From assembly GCF_022348085.1 (NCBI RefSeq), contig NZ_JAKRFN010000005.1, forward strand, positions 248,001 through 312,000: DNA of 64,000 bases, read 5' to 3'. This stretch comes from Mycobacterium sp. PSTR-4-N (GTDB lineage: Bacteria > Actinomycetota > Actinomycetes > Mycobacteriales > Mycobacteriaceae). Of the stretch, positions 34,769-43,801 are shown one piece after another. The notes under the pieces are model-generated. The model saw nothing but the letters and a program-made list of their open reading frames with translations, searched no databases and was not told the DNA's origin. Positions within the stretch are counted from its first letter, which is position 1. The number at the start of each line of letters is the position of its first letter. Both the position numbers and the translations under genes were made by a program.

Positions 34769-37108
34769 GTGACCGACAGCCCATCCGTGTCCATCGTTGC
34801 TCCACCACTGCCAGGAGGGGCGACCCTGCCCTTCCCGCCGGTGCCCTCGGGCAGCGTCGCCGGCCGCACCTTGGGCGAGTCGACGTATGCGCCGCGTCCC
34901 AAGCCGCAGCGGCTGCACCCGGACACCCCCAACATCGTGATCGTGCTGATCGACGACGCGGGCCCCGGGCTCCCCTCGACCTTCGGCGGCGAGATCAGAA
35001 CCGACACGCTGGACCGAATGACATCAGAAGGTGTGTCCTACAACAGGTTCCACACCACGGCGATGTGTTCGCCGACGCGGGCCTCGCTGCTCACCGGGCG
35101 CAATCACCACGAGATCGGCAACGGTCAGATCGCCGAGCTGGCCAATGATTGGGACGGTTATGCCGGCAAGATCCCCCGCTCGAGCGCGACGGTGGCCGAG
35201 GTACTCAAGCAGTACGGATATGCCACATCGGCCTTCGGTAAGTGGCACAACACCCCGGCGGAGGAGACGACCGCAGCCGGTCCGTTCGAGAATTGGCCCA
35301 CAGGGCTGGGATTCGAATACTTCTACGGATTCCTCGCCGGCGAGGCCTCCCAGTACGAGCCCCACCTGGTGCGCAACACCACCGTCGTGACCCCGCCGCG
35401 GACGCCCGAGGAGGGCTATCACCTGTCGGAGGACCTGGCCGACGACGCGATCGGCTGGCTGCGGCGCCACCGCGCGTTCAACGCCGACAAACCGTTCTTC
35501 ATGTATTGGGCCAGCGGCTGTCTGCACGGACCGCACCACATCATGAAGGACTGGGCAGACAAGTACGCCGGGGCCTTCGACGACGGATGGGACGCCTACC
35601 GGGCCCGGGTGTTCGAGCGAGCCAAGGAGAAGGGCTGGCTGCCGGCCGACTGCCAACTGACCGAACGCGACGAGACGCTGCCCGCGTGGGACGACATCCC
35701 CGAGGACGAGAAACCGTTCCAGCGGCGGCTGATGGAGGTCGCGGCCGGCTACGCCGAACACGTCGACGTCCAGGTCGGTCGCCTCGCCGACGAGCTCGAC
35801 CGGCTCGGCTACGCCGACAACACGGTGTTCGTCTACATCTGGGGTGACAACGGCTCCTCTGGTGAGGGACAGAACGGCACCATCGCAGAGCTGTTGGCGC
35901 AGAACGGGATTCCGACGACGGTTCGGCAGCACATCGATGCGCTCGAGGAGTTGGGCGGCCTCGACGTGCTCGGCTCGCCTGTGGTGGACAACCAGTATCA
36001 CGCGGGATGGGCGTGGGCGGGCTCGACGCCGTACAAGGGCATGAAACTGCTGGCGTCCCATCTCGGTGGCACCCGCAACCCGATGGTGGTGCGATGGCCC
36101 GCAAAGGTCGCGGCCGACCCCACGCCGCGCGACGTGTTCCTGCACTGCAACGACGTCGTGCCCACGCTGTACGAGCTGATCGGCATCGAGCCTCCGCGGT
36201 CGGTGAACGGCGAACCCCAGATGCCGCTCGCGGGCGTCAGCTTCGCCCGGACGCTCACCGACCGGTCGGCTGACGGCGGCAAACCCACCCAGTACTTCGA
36301 GATCATGGGCAGCCGGGCCATCTACCACGAAGGATGGCTGGCGTGTGCCCGCGGCCCGCGTTTGCCGTGGGTGCCCGGTCAACCGGAGGGCATCGCCACC
36401 TGGACACCCGACCATGACGCGTGGGAGCTCTACCACCTCGACGAGGACTGGTCGCAGGCACACGATCTCGCCACCGCACACCCCGACAAGCTCGCTCAGA
36501 TGCGCGAGATGTTCGCGATCGAAGCCGCCCGCAACGCGGTGCTTCCGATCGGCGGTGGACTGTGGGTGCCGGTGTATCACCCGGAATTGCGCATCACCCC
36601 GCCGTACAGCGAGTGGGAGTTCTCCGGTGACATGGTGCGCATGCCCGAGTTCTGCGCTCCGGCACTCGGCAACAAGGACAACACCGTGGTCATCGACGCG
36701 GAGATCCCGGCGAACGCCAACGGGGTGCTGTATGCCCTCGGCGGCGCGGCCGGCGGGCTCACCTGCTACTTCGACGACGGCTACCTCTGCTACGAGTACA
36801 ACTTGTTCATCCTGTCCCGCACCGTGATCCGCTCGGAAGGGCGCATCAACCCGGGCCGGTCGCAGATCGTCGTGACGACGCGCTATGCGGAACGTCGACC
36901 CGCCGGACCGCTCGACGTCACCGTGACGGTCGACGGAGACGACGTCGCGGCGGGCCGGGTTCCCATCAGCGCACCGTTGCTGTTCACCGCCAACGACTGC
37001 CTCGACATCGGCACCTGCCTGGGCTCGCCCGTGTCACGGGACTATCGCGAACGGGCTCCGTTCCCCTTCGAGGGACACATCGACCGCGTGCACGTCGCCT
37101 ACCTCTAG
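34769..37108 (+). CDS. Arylsulfatase
   Basis: A 779-residue type I sulfatase, similar in length to the mycobacterial AtsA/AtsD enzymes. The formylglycine motif is CSPTRASLLTGRN near residue 100, whose Cys is oxidised by formylglycine-generating enzyme. Metal-ligand Asps are in VLIDDAG at about residue 56, and GDNGSSGEGQNG holds the later D-N pair. The C-terminal third (about 600-779) is a beta-rich accessory region. No signal peptide is seen. The GTG at 34769 follows AAGGAG; the frame is open upstream over the HadAB-like gene and is not used. Its stop overlaps the MarR start by one base (TAGTG). Confidence 0.9.
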   Translation: MTDSPSVSIVAPPLPGGATLPFPPVPSGSVAGRTLGESTYAPRPKPQRLHPDTPNIVIVLIDDAGPGLPSTFGGEIRTDTLDRMTSEGVSYNRFHTTAMCSPTRASLLTGRNHHEIGNGQIAELANDWDGYAGKIPRSSATVAEVLKQYGYATSAFGKWHNTPAEETTAAGPFENWPTGLGFEYFYGFLAGEASQYEPHLVRNTTVVTPPRTPEEGYHLSEDLADDAIGWLRRHRAFNADKPFFMYWASGCLHGPHHIMKDWADKYAGAFDDGWDAYRARVFERAKEKGWLPADCQLTERDETLPAWDDIPEDEKPFQRRLMEVAAGYAEHVDVQVGRLADELDRLGYADNTVFVYIWGDNGSSGEGQNGTIAELLAQNGIPTTVRQHIDALEELGGLDVLGSPVVDNQYHAGWAWAGSTPYKGMKLLASHLGGTRNPMVVRWPAKVAADPTPRDVFLHCNDVVPTLYELIGIEPPRSVNGEPQMPLAGVSFARTLTDRSADGGKPTQYFEIMGSRAIYHEGWLACARGPRLPWVPGQPEGIATWTPDHDAWELYHLDEDWSQAHDLATAHPDKLAQMREMFAIEAARNAVLPIGGGLWVPVYHPELRITPPYSEWEFSGDMVRMPEFCAPALGNKDNTVVIDAEIPANANGVLYALGGAAGGLTCYFDDGYLCYEYNLFILSRTVIRSEGRINPGRSQIVVTTRYAERRPAGPLDVTVTVDGDDVAAGRVPISAPLLFTANDCLDIGTCLGSPVSRDYRERAPFPFEGHIDRVHVAYL

Positions 37109-37602
37109 TGGCGGGCGACGGACTCACCGCCTCTCAGCAGCGGGCGTGGGTCGCCTACATGCGGGTGTACCACCGGCTCGAGTACGAGATGAACCGGCAC
37201 CTGCAGCGCGACTGCGGGATGTCACTTGCGGACTACACGGTGCTCAACGCGCTCTACAACGCGCCGGGGCGCAGTGCCCAACTGTCCAGCTTGGCCACCG
37301 TCATCGGATGGGAGCGCAGCCGGCTCTCGCACCACCTGAAGCGCATGGCCACGCGCGGGCTGATCGACCGGCTGCCCTCGACCGCCGACCGCCGCGCCAC
37401 CGACATCACGCTCGCCGACGACGGCGCCCGCCGGTTCCGGGAAGCCGCCCCGGTGCATGCCGCCTGGGTGAGCGAGACGGTGTTCTCCGACACCGACCGT
37501 GGCCAGGAGACGGCGCTGGCCGACGTCCTGACCACGGTCCACGACTCACTCCTGCGCGCGGGCACGCTCCCGCCTCCGGGATTCGGGCCGCCGGCCGACT
37601 AG
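37108..37602 (+). CDS. MarR-family transcriptional regulator
   Basis: A 164-residue MarR regulator. The winged helix runs from QLSSLATVIGWERSRLSHHL through KRMATRGLIDRLPSTADRRA (about residues 64-103). The GTG start shares a base with the sulfatase stop, so it is coupled to the sulfatase and probably controls it or senses its substrate or product. It ends at 37602, one base before the convergent SDR gene. I found no site here that matches the other MarR operators (32086-33629), so its target sequence differs. Confidence 0.86.
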   Translation: MAGDGLTASQQRAWVAYMRVYHRLEYEMNRHLQRDCGMSLADYTVLNALYNAPGRSAQLSSLATVIGWERSRLSHHLKRMATRGLIDRLPSTADRRATDITLADDGARRFREAAPVHAAWVSETVFSDTDRGQETALADVLTTVHDSLLRAGTLPPPGFGPPAD

Positions 37603-38346
37603 TCACACCTGTTCTGTGCCACCGTCGACGAACACCTCTGCCCCCGTCATGAAGCTGCTCTGATCCGACGCCAGGAACAGCACCGCAGCCGCGATCTCCT
37701 CCGGCCGGCCGACCCGGCCCAACGGGACCTTCGCCGCCTCGGAGTCCAACAGCTCCTGCTCGGCACCCGGGGCCAGCCCGACCAGTCCCGGTGTCTCGAT
37801 CGGGCCGGGCACCACGGTGTTGACCCGGATGCCGCTGGGCGCCAATTCGGCAGCCCAGGTGCGGCCGAAGGAGCGGATCGCCGCCTTGGTGGCCGCGTAC
37901 ACACTGAACGACGGCGTGCCGTTGGAGGCCGCCGTGGAGCCCGCGAGGACGATCGAGGCGCCGCGATTGAGCAGAGGCAGCACCTTCTGCACGGTGAACA
38001 GAGTGCCGCCCACGTTGGTGGTGAACGTCGAGGTGAAGTGCTCGACGGTGATGTCGGGCAGTGCGGCGAACTCGCCGCCGCCGGCGTTGGTGAACACCAC
38101 GTCCAAGCCCTTGCCCCGGGCCGCGATGGCGTCGACGACCGCCGTGAGTTCCTCCGGCTTCGACACGTCGCTGCGGACCCCCGTCGCCGCATCGCCGATC
38201 GACGCGACGGCTGCGTCCAGCGCATCCTGCCGACGACCGGTGATCACGACATGAGCGCCCTCGGCGGCCAGGCGCTGCGCGGTGGCCAGTCCGATCCCTG
38301 AGGTGCCGCCGGTGACGAGTGCGGTCTTGCCGTCCAGCTGTCCCAT
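37603..38346 (-). CDS. Short-chain dehydrogenase/reductase (SDR)
   Basis: A 247-residue classical SDR. TGGTSGIGLATA near residue 12 binds the cofactor, VFTNAGGG is the NAG motif, and catalytic Ser (AGST) and YAATK are intact. The end VDGG is typical. The substrate is unknown. An 18-bp perfect palindrome lies 38 bases upstream of the ATG in the gap shared with the divergent cellulase gene, so this gene is probably tightly regulated. It ends next to the MarR gene on the other strand. Confidence 0.87.
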   Translation of the reverse strand: MGQLDGKTALVTGGTSGIGLATAQRLAAEGAHVVITGRRQDALDAAVASIGDAATGVRSDVSKPEELTAVVDAIAARGKGLDVVFTNAGGGEFAALPDITVEHFTSTFTTNVGGTLFTVQKVLPLLNRGASIVLAGSTAASNGTPSFSVYAATKAAIRSFGRTWAAELAPSGIRVNTVVPGPIETPGLVGLAPGAEQELLDSEAAKVPLGRVGRPEEIAAAVLFLASDQSSFMTGAEVFVDGGTEQV

Positions 38347-38383
38347 GATGCTTCCCTTCTCTTGGTGGATACGCGCTTCAACG

Positions 38384-38401
38384 TAGGTGACATGTCACCT
38401 A
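38384..38401. promoter_or_regulatory. 18-bp perfect palindrome between SDR and cellulase genes
   Basis: TAGGTGACATGTCACCTA is fully self-complementary, 37 bases before the SDR ATG and 51 bases before the cellulase GTG. A GTGACATGTCAC core fits a dimeric helix-turn-helix repressor of the TetR, HxlR or MarR type. The regulator is unassigned; the nearby MarR at 37108 is one candidate. Confidence 0.65.
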
Positions 38402-38452
38402 TTCCAGGTGTGGATTGGCGCGCGGTCGGCGACCGGCACTAGGTTTCTCTGG

Positions 38453-39439
38453 GTGATTTCCCGCGCTGCGCGCGTCATCGCGCGCTGGACCGTTCCGCTC
38501 CTGGCCGTGCTCACCGTCGCTGGACTCGTCTCGGCTCCGGTCACTCCTGCACCGGCGATCCGCCTCGCGGCCGACGCCAACCCGCTGGCGGGATTGCCCT
38601 TCTACGTCAACCCCGATTCCAAGGGCATCAGGGCGGCTCGCGGCGCCGGCAATCCGACGCTGGACCGAGTGGTCAACACGCCCACCGCGTACTGGATGGA
38701 CCAGCTGTCCACTCCGGCGGTCGACGCGAAGTACATCGCGACCGCACAGGCTGCAGGCACCATGCCGATCCTCGCCCTCTACGGCATCCCGCACCGCGAC
38801 TGCGGCAGCTTCGCCGCGGGCGGCTTCGGATCCGCGGGCGCCTACCGCAACTGGATCGACGGTGTCGCGGGCGCGATCGGCGGCGGACCTGCCACCGTGA
38901 TCCTCGAGCCCGACGCCCTCGCGATGGCCGACTGCCTCTCGGGCGATCAACGTCAGGAGCGGTTCGATCTGATCTCGTATGCGGTGGACACGTTGACGCG
39001 CAACCCCGGCACCGCCGTCTACGTCGACGCCGGCCACTCCCGGTGGGTCAGCGCCGAGGAGATGGCGAACCGGCTCAACCAGGTCGGTGTCGCCAAGGCT
39101 CGCGGCTTCAGCCTCAACACCGCGAACTTCTTCACCACCGAGGAAGAGATCGGCTACGGCTCGGCGATCTCCGGCATGACCGGCGGTAAGCCGTTCGTCA
39201 TCGACACCTCGCGCAACGGCGCCGGCCCGGTCGAGGGTGACCCGCTGTACTGGTGCAACCCCGAAGGACGTGCCCTCGGCGTGGCGCCCACCGCCAACAC
39301 CGGCAACCCGCAGGTGGACGCCTTCCTGTGGGTCAAGCGGCCCGGCGAATCCGACGGTTCGTGCGGCCGCGGCGAGCCGGGCGCCGGCACCTTCGTCAAC
39401 CAGTACGCCATCGACCTGGCCCGCAACGCCGGCTGGTGA
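38453..39439 (+). CDS. Secreted glycoside hydrolase family 6 (cellulase-like)
   Basis: A 328-residue exported GH6 enzyme with a signal peptide over about residues 1-45 (RWTVPLLAVLTVAGLVSAP). The catalytic-acid motif is ILEPDALAMADC (Asp near residue 153), with the paired Asp in IPHRDCGSFAAGG and the loop VIDTSRNGAGP downstream. Cysteines DCGS/ADCL and WCNP/SCGRG can form the family disulfides. It hydrolyses beta-1,4-glucan outside the cell; no cellulose-binding module is fused. The GTG at 38453 is chosen because the signal peptide starts there. Confidence 0.88.
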   Translation: MISRAARVIARWTVPLLAVLTVAGLVSAPVTPAPAIRLAADANPLAGLPFYVNPDSKGIRAARGAGNPTLDRVVNTPTAYWMDQLSTPAVDAKYIATAQAAGTMPILALYGIPHRDCGSFAAGGFGSAGAYRNWIDGVAGAIGGGPATVILEPDALAMADCLSGDQRQERFDLISYAVDTLTRNPGTAVYVDAGHSRWVSAEEMANRLNQVGVAKARGFSLNTANFFTTEEEIGYGSAISGMTGGKPFVIDTSRNGAGPVEGDPLYWCNPEGRALGVAPTANTGNPQVDAFLWVKRPGESDGSCGRGEPGAGTFVNQYAIDLARNAGW

Positions 39440-39493
39440 GCATCCCGCGCGCGTAGGATTTCTTCCGCAGAACCCCGGGCGGAAGGACACACG

Positions 39494-40360
39494 GTGGCGA
39501 GCGGACCCGATACCGCGACGCTGAAGCGGGTGCTGGAGGCGGCCGGTTGGGCGCCATCGGCACAGAACACGCAACCGTGGCAGTGGCAGGTCGACCCCGA
39601 CGCCCTGCATTTGGACGCCGACTGGAGTCGCCGGCTCGGCGGGTCACCCTTCGACCGACGTGACGTCCTGCTCGCCTGCGGAGCCGTGCTCGATCACTGC
39701 GCGATCGCGCTGGGCGCTGCGGGCTGGGCCACCCGCATCCACCGCTTTCCCGGCGGCGCCGTGCTCGATCCCGGTCTGGATCCTGTGCGCCTGGCGACCT
39801 TCGAGATGATCGAATCGGTTCCCGCGCCCGCCGCGCGCGAGCTCGCCGGTGTCATCCGCCGCCGCCGGTCCGACCGGCGTGGCTACGGCACCGCTGCCCT
39901 TCCCGACGCGACGATCGAAACGCTGCTGGTGCGTGCTGCGCGCCGCGGTGTGGATCTGGCGGTGGTGCCGACCGCCCGCTGGCACCGCGACGACTCCGGG
40001 CAGGTGCATCTCCACTTCGGCGACGCGGTCCACGCCGGCCCGACCGCAACCCCTGCCGACGGCGCGCTGCTCATGCTCGGCACCGAGGACGACTCCGATG
40101 CGGCACGGCTGCGCGCCGGGGAAGTGGCCAGCCGCGTTCTCCTGTCGGCGACGGCGCTGGGTTTGGCGACCTGTCCGTTGACCGAGCCGCTGCGCTCGGC
40201 GCGGGACCGCGTCGCGGTGGCGTGTGAGGTGTTCGACGGCACCCGGCACCCCCAGATGCTGATCCGCATCGGCACACCACCGCCCGATGCGCCGGATGTG
40301 CCGCCCGTCGCCCGGCGGCCGCTGGCCGAGACGACGACGTGGTCGGTATCCGGGGATTAG
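39494..40360 (+). CDS. Acg-type nitroreductase-family protein
   Basis: A 288-residue protein of the nitroreductase superfamily most like mycobacterial Acg. GWAPSAQNTQPWQWQVD near residue 18 is the FMN-binding opening, RRRRSDRRGYG near residue 118 is the Acg-family arginine block, and LLSATALGLATCPLTEPL is the C-terminal flavin-site helix. Acg relatives in M. tuberculosis belong to the hypoxia (DosR) regulon, and some have a lid that closes the flavin site, so activity may be storage rather than reduction. The start is GTG at 39494, following GGCGGAAGG. It is probably in a transcript with the cellulase upstream. Confidence 0.82.
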   Translation: MASGPDTATLKRVLEAAGWAPSAQNTQPWQWQVDPDALHLDADWSRRLGGSPFDRRDVLLACGAVLDHCAIALGAAGWATRIHRFPGGAVLDPGLDPVRLATFEMIESVPAPAARELAGVIRRRRSDRRGYGTAALPDATIETLLVRAARRGVDLAVVPTARWHRDDSGQVHLHFGDAVHAGPTATPADGALLMLGTEDDSDAARLRAGEVASRVLLSATALGLATCPLTEPLRSARDRVAVACEVFDGTRHPQMLIRIGTPPPDAPDVPPVARRPLAETTTWSVSGD

Positions 40361-40371
40361 TGGCGCGGGGG

Positions 40372-40875
40372 TCAGCGGCGCATCCGCTGCGGTGGCGTTG
40401 ATCGGCGCTGCGGCCGGTGCCATCCCGACTGCGCCGTCCAGATGACGTGGGCGAGACCGTGCCCGAGGCGGTCCAGACGGGCAAGCGCCGACGCCAGATC
40501 GGCGGCGAGCGGAAGCTCGCCGTCCGGGTCGCAGATCGACAGCATCCGGCGCACCGGGTCGCCGCCCACGATCATCCAGTCCACGTCGATGCGCGTGCAG
40601 TGCACGCTGATGTAATACAGCGCCGTGAAACCGGCGGTGCCGAAGAATTCGACGGCGCGCAAGTCGAGCACGAGTTGCTTCGAGATCCGTGTGTGGCGCT
40701 GTACGTAGCGGCCGAATTCCCGGCCGTTGAGAGCGTCGATCTCACCGACGACCGCGATGGCGACCCGGGTGGACGAGCAGTGCCGGGCCTCGAAAACGGC
40801 TGGGCCGCAACGCTGTTGCTCGTAGTCCGAGCTGTACTGCATGGAGAAGCCGCGCTGCTTCTCGACGGTGGTCAT
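40372..40875 (-). CDS. STAS-domain anti-sigma factor antagonist-like protein
   Basis: A 167-residue protein whose middle (about 35-140) is a STAS fold: VAIAVVGEIDALNGREFGRY, then LVLDLRAVEFFGTAGFTAL. The usual phospho-acceptor DSxG is GTAG here, so a Thr would be the phosphorylated residue; several mycobacterial STAS paralogues share this form. It may bind an anti-sigma factor kinase or act as a nucleotide-responsive switch. The ATG at 40875 has GAGGTG upstream. No kinase or sigma gene is adjacent, so the partner is elsewhere. Confidence 0.8.
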   Translation of the reverse strand: MTTVEKQRGFSMQYSSDYEQQRCGPAVFEARHCSSTRVAIAVVGEIDALNGREFGRYVQRHTRISKQLVLDLRAVEFFGTAGFTALYYISVHCTRIDVDWMIVGGDPVRRMLSICDPDGELPLAADLASALARLDRLGHGLAHVIWTAQSGWHRPQRRSTPPQRMRR

Positions 40876-40987
40876 GGTGTTGGCACCTCGGATCGGTCGA
40901 ACTCGTGGACACTCCGCGGGCTGCAAGCTCAACCAAAGTCAAGATAGTACGGATTTCGTTTGAGCGAAAGGTTCGTTCGCATTCTTG

Positions 40988-41014
40988 ACAGACGCCTCTC
41001 AGCAGCGCGTCTGT
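40988..41014. promoter_or_regulatory. Inverted repeat in the STAS/monooxygenase gap
   Basis: ACAGACGC (40988-40995) and GCGTCTGT (41007-41014) are perfect 8-base arms with an 11-base spacer, in the 231-base gap between divergent genes. In the same gap ACGGATTTCGT (40949-40959) has an exact inverted partner ACGAAATCCGT (41068-41078). Either pair could be operator half-sites; the gap is otherwise AT-richer than its surroundings and contains no gene. Confidence 0.45.
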
Positions 41015-41106
41015 GTCTGCGCATCGCCTGAAAATTGACGCTCAGGCTGATCTGACGCGGAAGTGCTACGAAATCCGTCGTCGCGTCACCGCAGGCACAA
41101 TGGATC

Positions 41107-42285
41107 GTGCCCTCACATGCGATCATCTCCGGCGCCGGCATCGCCGGTCCTGCCCTGGCCCACCAACTCACCGCGCGCGGCTGGCGCACCACCGTTCTCG
41201 AGCGTTACCCGCAGCGTCGCGACGAGGGACAGAACGTCGACATCCGCGGCGCCGCACGTGAGGTCATCCGGCGCATGGGTATCGACGCCGACGTGCGCGC
41301 GGCGAACACCACCGAGATCGGAACCCGTTTCGTCACCGCCGACGGGCGAGCCGCGGCCTCGTTCCCGGTCGGCAGCGGGGGCCGCTCCGACGGACCCACC
41401 GCCGAACTGGAAATCCTGCGCGGTGAACTGTCCCGCATCCTCGTCGAACACACCGAACAGCAGACCGACTACCGTTTCGACACCCAGCTCTGCGACGTCA
41501 CCGACCACGGCGACCGGGTGACCGCGGCTCTGAGCGACGGCTCGACGTTGGACGCGGACGTTCTCGTCATCGCCGAGGGGCTGTACTCGCGGTCGCGCCG
41601 GTTCGTCACCCCCGTCGCCGTTCACACCCTGGGGATGTACTGCGCCTATGCCACGCTGCCGCGGGAGCACACCGACGACCGATGGTGGAACTGGCAGCAC
41701 GCCACCAGGTCTCGCAGCGTGCACCTTCGACCTGACAACCTCGGCACCACCCGGGCATTGCTGACGTTCATGTCCGACGTGCGGGGCCTCGAGGAACTCA
41801 GCAGCGGGGACCAGATCACGCTGCTGCGTCGCACGTTCGCCGACGTCGGGGGCGCCGCGCCGCGCATCCTCGATGCCCTCGACGACGGAGCACCGATGTA
41901 CTTCTCCGCCGTCGGGCAGGTGCATCCGCCGGTCTGGAGCAAGGGACGCATCGGGCTGCTCGGCGACAGCGCGTTCTGCAACGCGACGTTCGGCGGTGCC
42001 GGCACCAGCCTCGCGCTGATCGGCGGCCATCTGTTGGCCCGCGAACTCGCCGACGGTGACGATCCCGGCGGCGCGCTGCGCCGCTACCAGCGAGTCATGC
42101 AACCGTTCGTCGCGACCGCGCCCACCGTCCGTGAAGACACGCTGCGGCTGGCCAATCCACGCTCGCAGGCCGGGGTGCGCGCCGTGCACGCCGTCGGGCG
42201 CGTCGCGGCCGGCCCGCTCGGCAGGGCAGTCGGTGCGGTGTCGGGAATGGCAGGCATCGGCGGTGACGAGGTGTCACTGCCCTGA
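41107..42285 (+). CDS. FAD-dependent aromatic hydroxylase/monooxygenase
   Basis: A 392-residue flavoprotein of the PHBH/PheA monooxygenase superfamily. The dinucleotide-binding motif [15 protein letters not shown] starts at about residue 7, the DG-type motif is [12 protein letters not shown], and the second FAD site [20 protein letters not shown] is at about 280. It should insert one oxygen atom into an aromatic or polyketide substrate using NAD(P)H. The GTG at 41107 begins the FAD motif immediately. The C-terminal end overlaps the convergent EVE-like gene by 12 bases. Confidence 0.87.
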   Translation: MPSHAIISGAGIAGPALAHQLTARGWRTTVLERYPQRRDEGQNVDIRGAAREVIRRMGIDADVRAANTTEIGTRFVTADGRAAASFPVGSGGRSDGPTAELEILRGELSRILVEHTEQQTDYRFDTQLCDVTDHGDRVTAALSDGSTLDADVLVIAEGLYSRSRRFVTPVAVHTLGMYCAYATLPREHTDDRWWNWQHATRSRSVHLRPDNLGTTRALLTFMSDVRGLEELSSGDQITLLRRTFADVGGAAPRILDALDDGAPMYFSAVGQVHPPVWSKGRIGLLGDSAFCNATFGGAGTSLALIGGHLLARELADGDDPGGALRRYQRVMQPFVATAPTVREDTLRLANPRSQAGVRAVHAVGRVAAGPLGRAVGAVSGMAGIGGDEVSLP

Positions 42286-42660
42286 CGCGTGCAGCACTGC
42301 GTCGATGACCCTCATCTCAGCGGCGCTCGCCCACGATGGATTCGACTGCATCGGAACGCGAAACACCTCGAGCTCGGCCAACTCCGGAACCGTCCGCAGG
42401 TGTGCCGCCGTCAGCGGCGTGGAGAGCAGCGGGATGTGCACCGGTACCCGGTGGCGGCCGTCGGCGATCACCACGTCGCCGGTGATCCGTCCCAGACCCC
42501 AGATGCCGCGGTCCGGCCGCGTCGTCACCCACAGCAGCACCCGCTGGCCGGGCTGCATCAACCGCGTTCGGTAGTTGTCGGCCACACACCACTGCGGCGC
42601 AGTGTGTCCGGCCGCGACCATGGGCTCGACCGGCGTGTGGCGCGGATTGGCCTTGATCAC
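42274..42660 (-). CDS. EVE/PUA-like small protein
   Basis: A 128-residue protein that looks like an EVE-domain (PUA-like) fold: the start VIKANP, then [20 protein letters not shown] and [20 protein letters not shown], resemble EVE patterns in which the pocket reads modified bases. In the +strand direction its end overlaps the monooxygenase stop. The GTG at 42660 is taken; relatives begin with a Ser/Tyr-Trp before VIK, and those codons are present upstream but without a usual start codon, so the true start may be earlier and overlap the aldo/keto reductase. Nucleic-acid binding is inferred. Confidence 0.6.
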   Translation of the reverse strand: MIKANPRHTPVEPMVAAGHTAPQWCVADNYRTRLMQPGQRVLLWVTTRPDRGIWGLGRITGDVVIADGRHRVPVHIPLLSTPLTAAHLRTVPELAELEVFRVPMQSNPSWASAAEMRVIDAVLHASGQ

Positions 42661-42691
42661 CCACGAGCCCAGCGTCTCGAGCGAGACCCGG

Positions 42692-43762
42692 TCAGACGTC
42701 GGAGCTCTCCCGCCACAGGTCGATGCCGGATTCGATGGCGTACCGGTCGATCTCGGCGAGTTCCTCGTCGGTGAAGTCCAGATTCTTCAACGCGCCCAGG
42801 TTCTCGTCGAGCTGGGCCACGCTCGACGCGCCGATCAACGTCGACGCCACCGTCGGCTCCCGCAGGACCCAGGCCAGCGCCAGCTGGGCCAGCGACTGAC
42901 CGCGACGTTCGGCGATGGCGGCCAGGCCCCGCAGCCGCTCCAGCACGTCGTCGGTGACCTGCTCGTCATCGAAGGTCGGCCGCGCCGTCGCACGCTCCAC
43001 GCCGTCGGCGGGCTGGGTGAGATAGCGGTCGGTGAGCAGGCCCTGCGCCAGCGCGGTGAACGCGATCGCGCCCATGCCCGCCGTGTTCAGCTCGGCGGCC
43101 AGACCGTCCTCGATCCAGCGGTTCAGAAGCGAGTACGACGGCTGATGGATGACCAGGGGCGTGCCCAGCCGGCGCGCGATCGCCGACGCCTCTGCCGTCT
43201 TGGATTGCGAGTACGACGAGATGCCGACGTAGCGGGTCTTGCCCATGCGGACCGCCGTGTCGAGCGCGCCGATCGTCTCCTCCAGCGGAGTGTTCGCATC
43301 GATGCGATGGGAGTAGAAGATGTCGACGTAGTCCAGGCCGAGGCGATCGAGGGACTCGTCGAGGCTGTTCAACACATAGGTGCGGCCGCCGAGCTGACCG
43401 TACGGGCCGGGCCACATGTCCCAGCCGGCCTTGGTGGAGATCAGCAACTCGTTGCGGTACGGCTTGAAGTCTCGGCGCAGCATGCGGCCGAAGTTCTCCT
43501 CCGCCGAACCGTACGGCGGGCCGTAGTTGTTGGCGAGGTCGAAATGCGTGATGCCGCGATCGAAGGCGTGCCGCAACACTTCTCGCTGCGTATCGAACGG
43601 CCGGTTGTCGCCGAAGTTGTACCAGAGCCCCAGCGAGATCGCGGGGAGCAGCAGCCCCGAGGTGCCCACCCTCCGGTAGGGCATCTCGCTGTACCGCTGG
43701 GCCGAGGCCACCCAGGGGTCGTGGGTGAACGGAACGTCGGTGATCGCGAACTGCTCGGCCAT
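42692..43762 (-). CDS. Aldo/keto reductase (L-glyceraldehyde-3-phosphate reductase type)
   Basis: A 356-residue aldo/keto reductase with the N-terminal insertion typical of the YghZ/Gpr subgroup. Catalytic residues are in FDLANNYGPPYGSAEENFG (Asp and Tyr), Lys in LISTKAGW, and His in DIFYSHRID; NADPH-binding residues follow in VIHQPSYSLL and TLIGASSVAQLDEN. Family members reduce L-glyceraldehyde 3-phosphate or methylglyoxal, a detoxification role. The ATG at 43762 starts 39 bases after the Lcp-like gene stop on the same strand. Confidence 0.87.
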   Translation of the reverse strand: MAEQFAITDVPFTHDPWVASAQRYSEMPYRRVGTSGLLLPAISLGLWYNFGDNRPFDTQREVLRHAFDRGITHFDLANNYGPPYGSAEENFGRMLRRDFKPYRNELLISTKAGWDMWPGPYGQLGGRTYVLNSLDESLDRLGLDYVDIFYSHRIDANTPLEETIGALDTAVRMGKTRYVGISSYSQSKTAEASAIARRLGTPLVIHQPSYSLLNRWIEDGLAAELNTAGMGAIAFTALAQGLLTDRYLTQPADGVERATARPTFDDEQVTDDVLERLRGLAAIAERRGQSLAQLALAWVLREPTVASTLIGASSVAQLDENLGALKNLDFTDEELAEIDRYAIESGIDLWRESSDV

Positions 43763-43801
43763 CTGTTCATCGTAGGCGTGCGGCCCGGGTGTCCATGAGG
43801 G

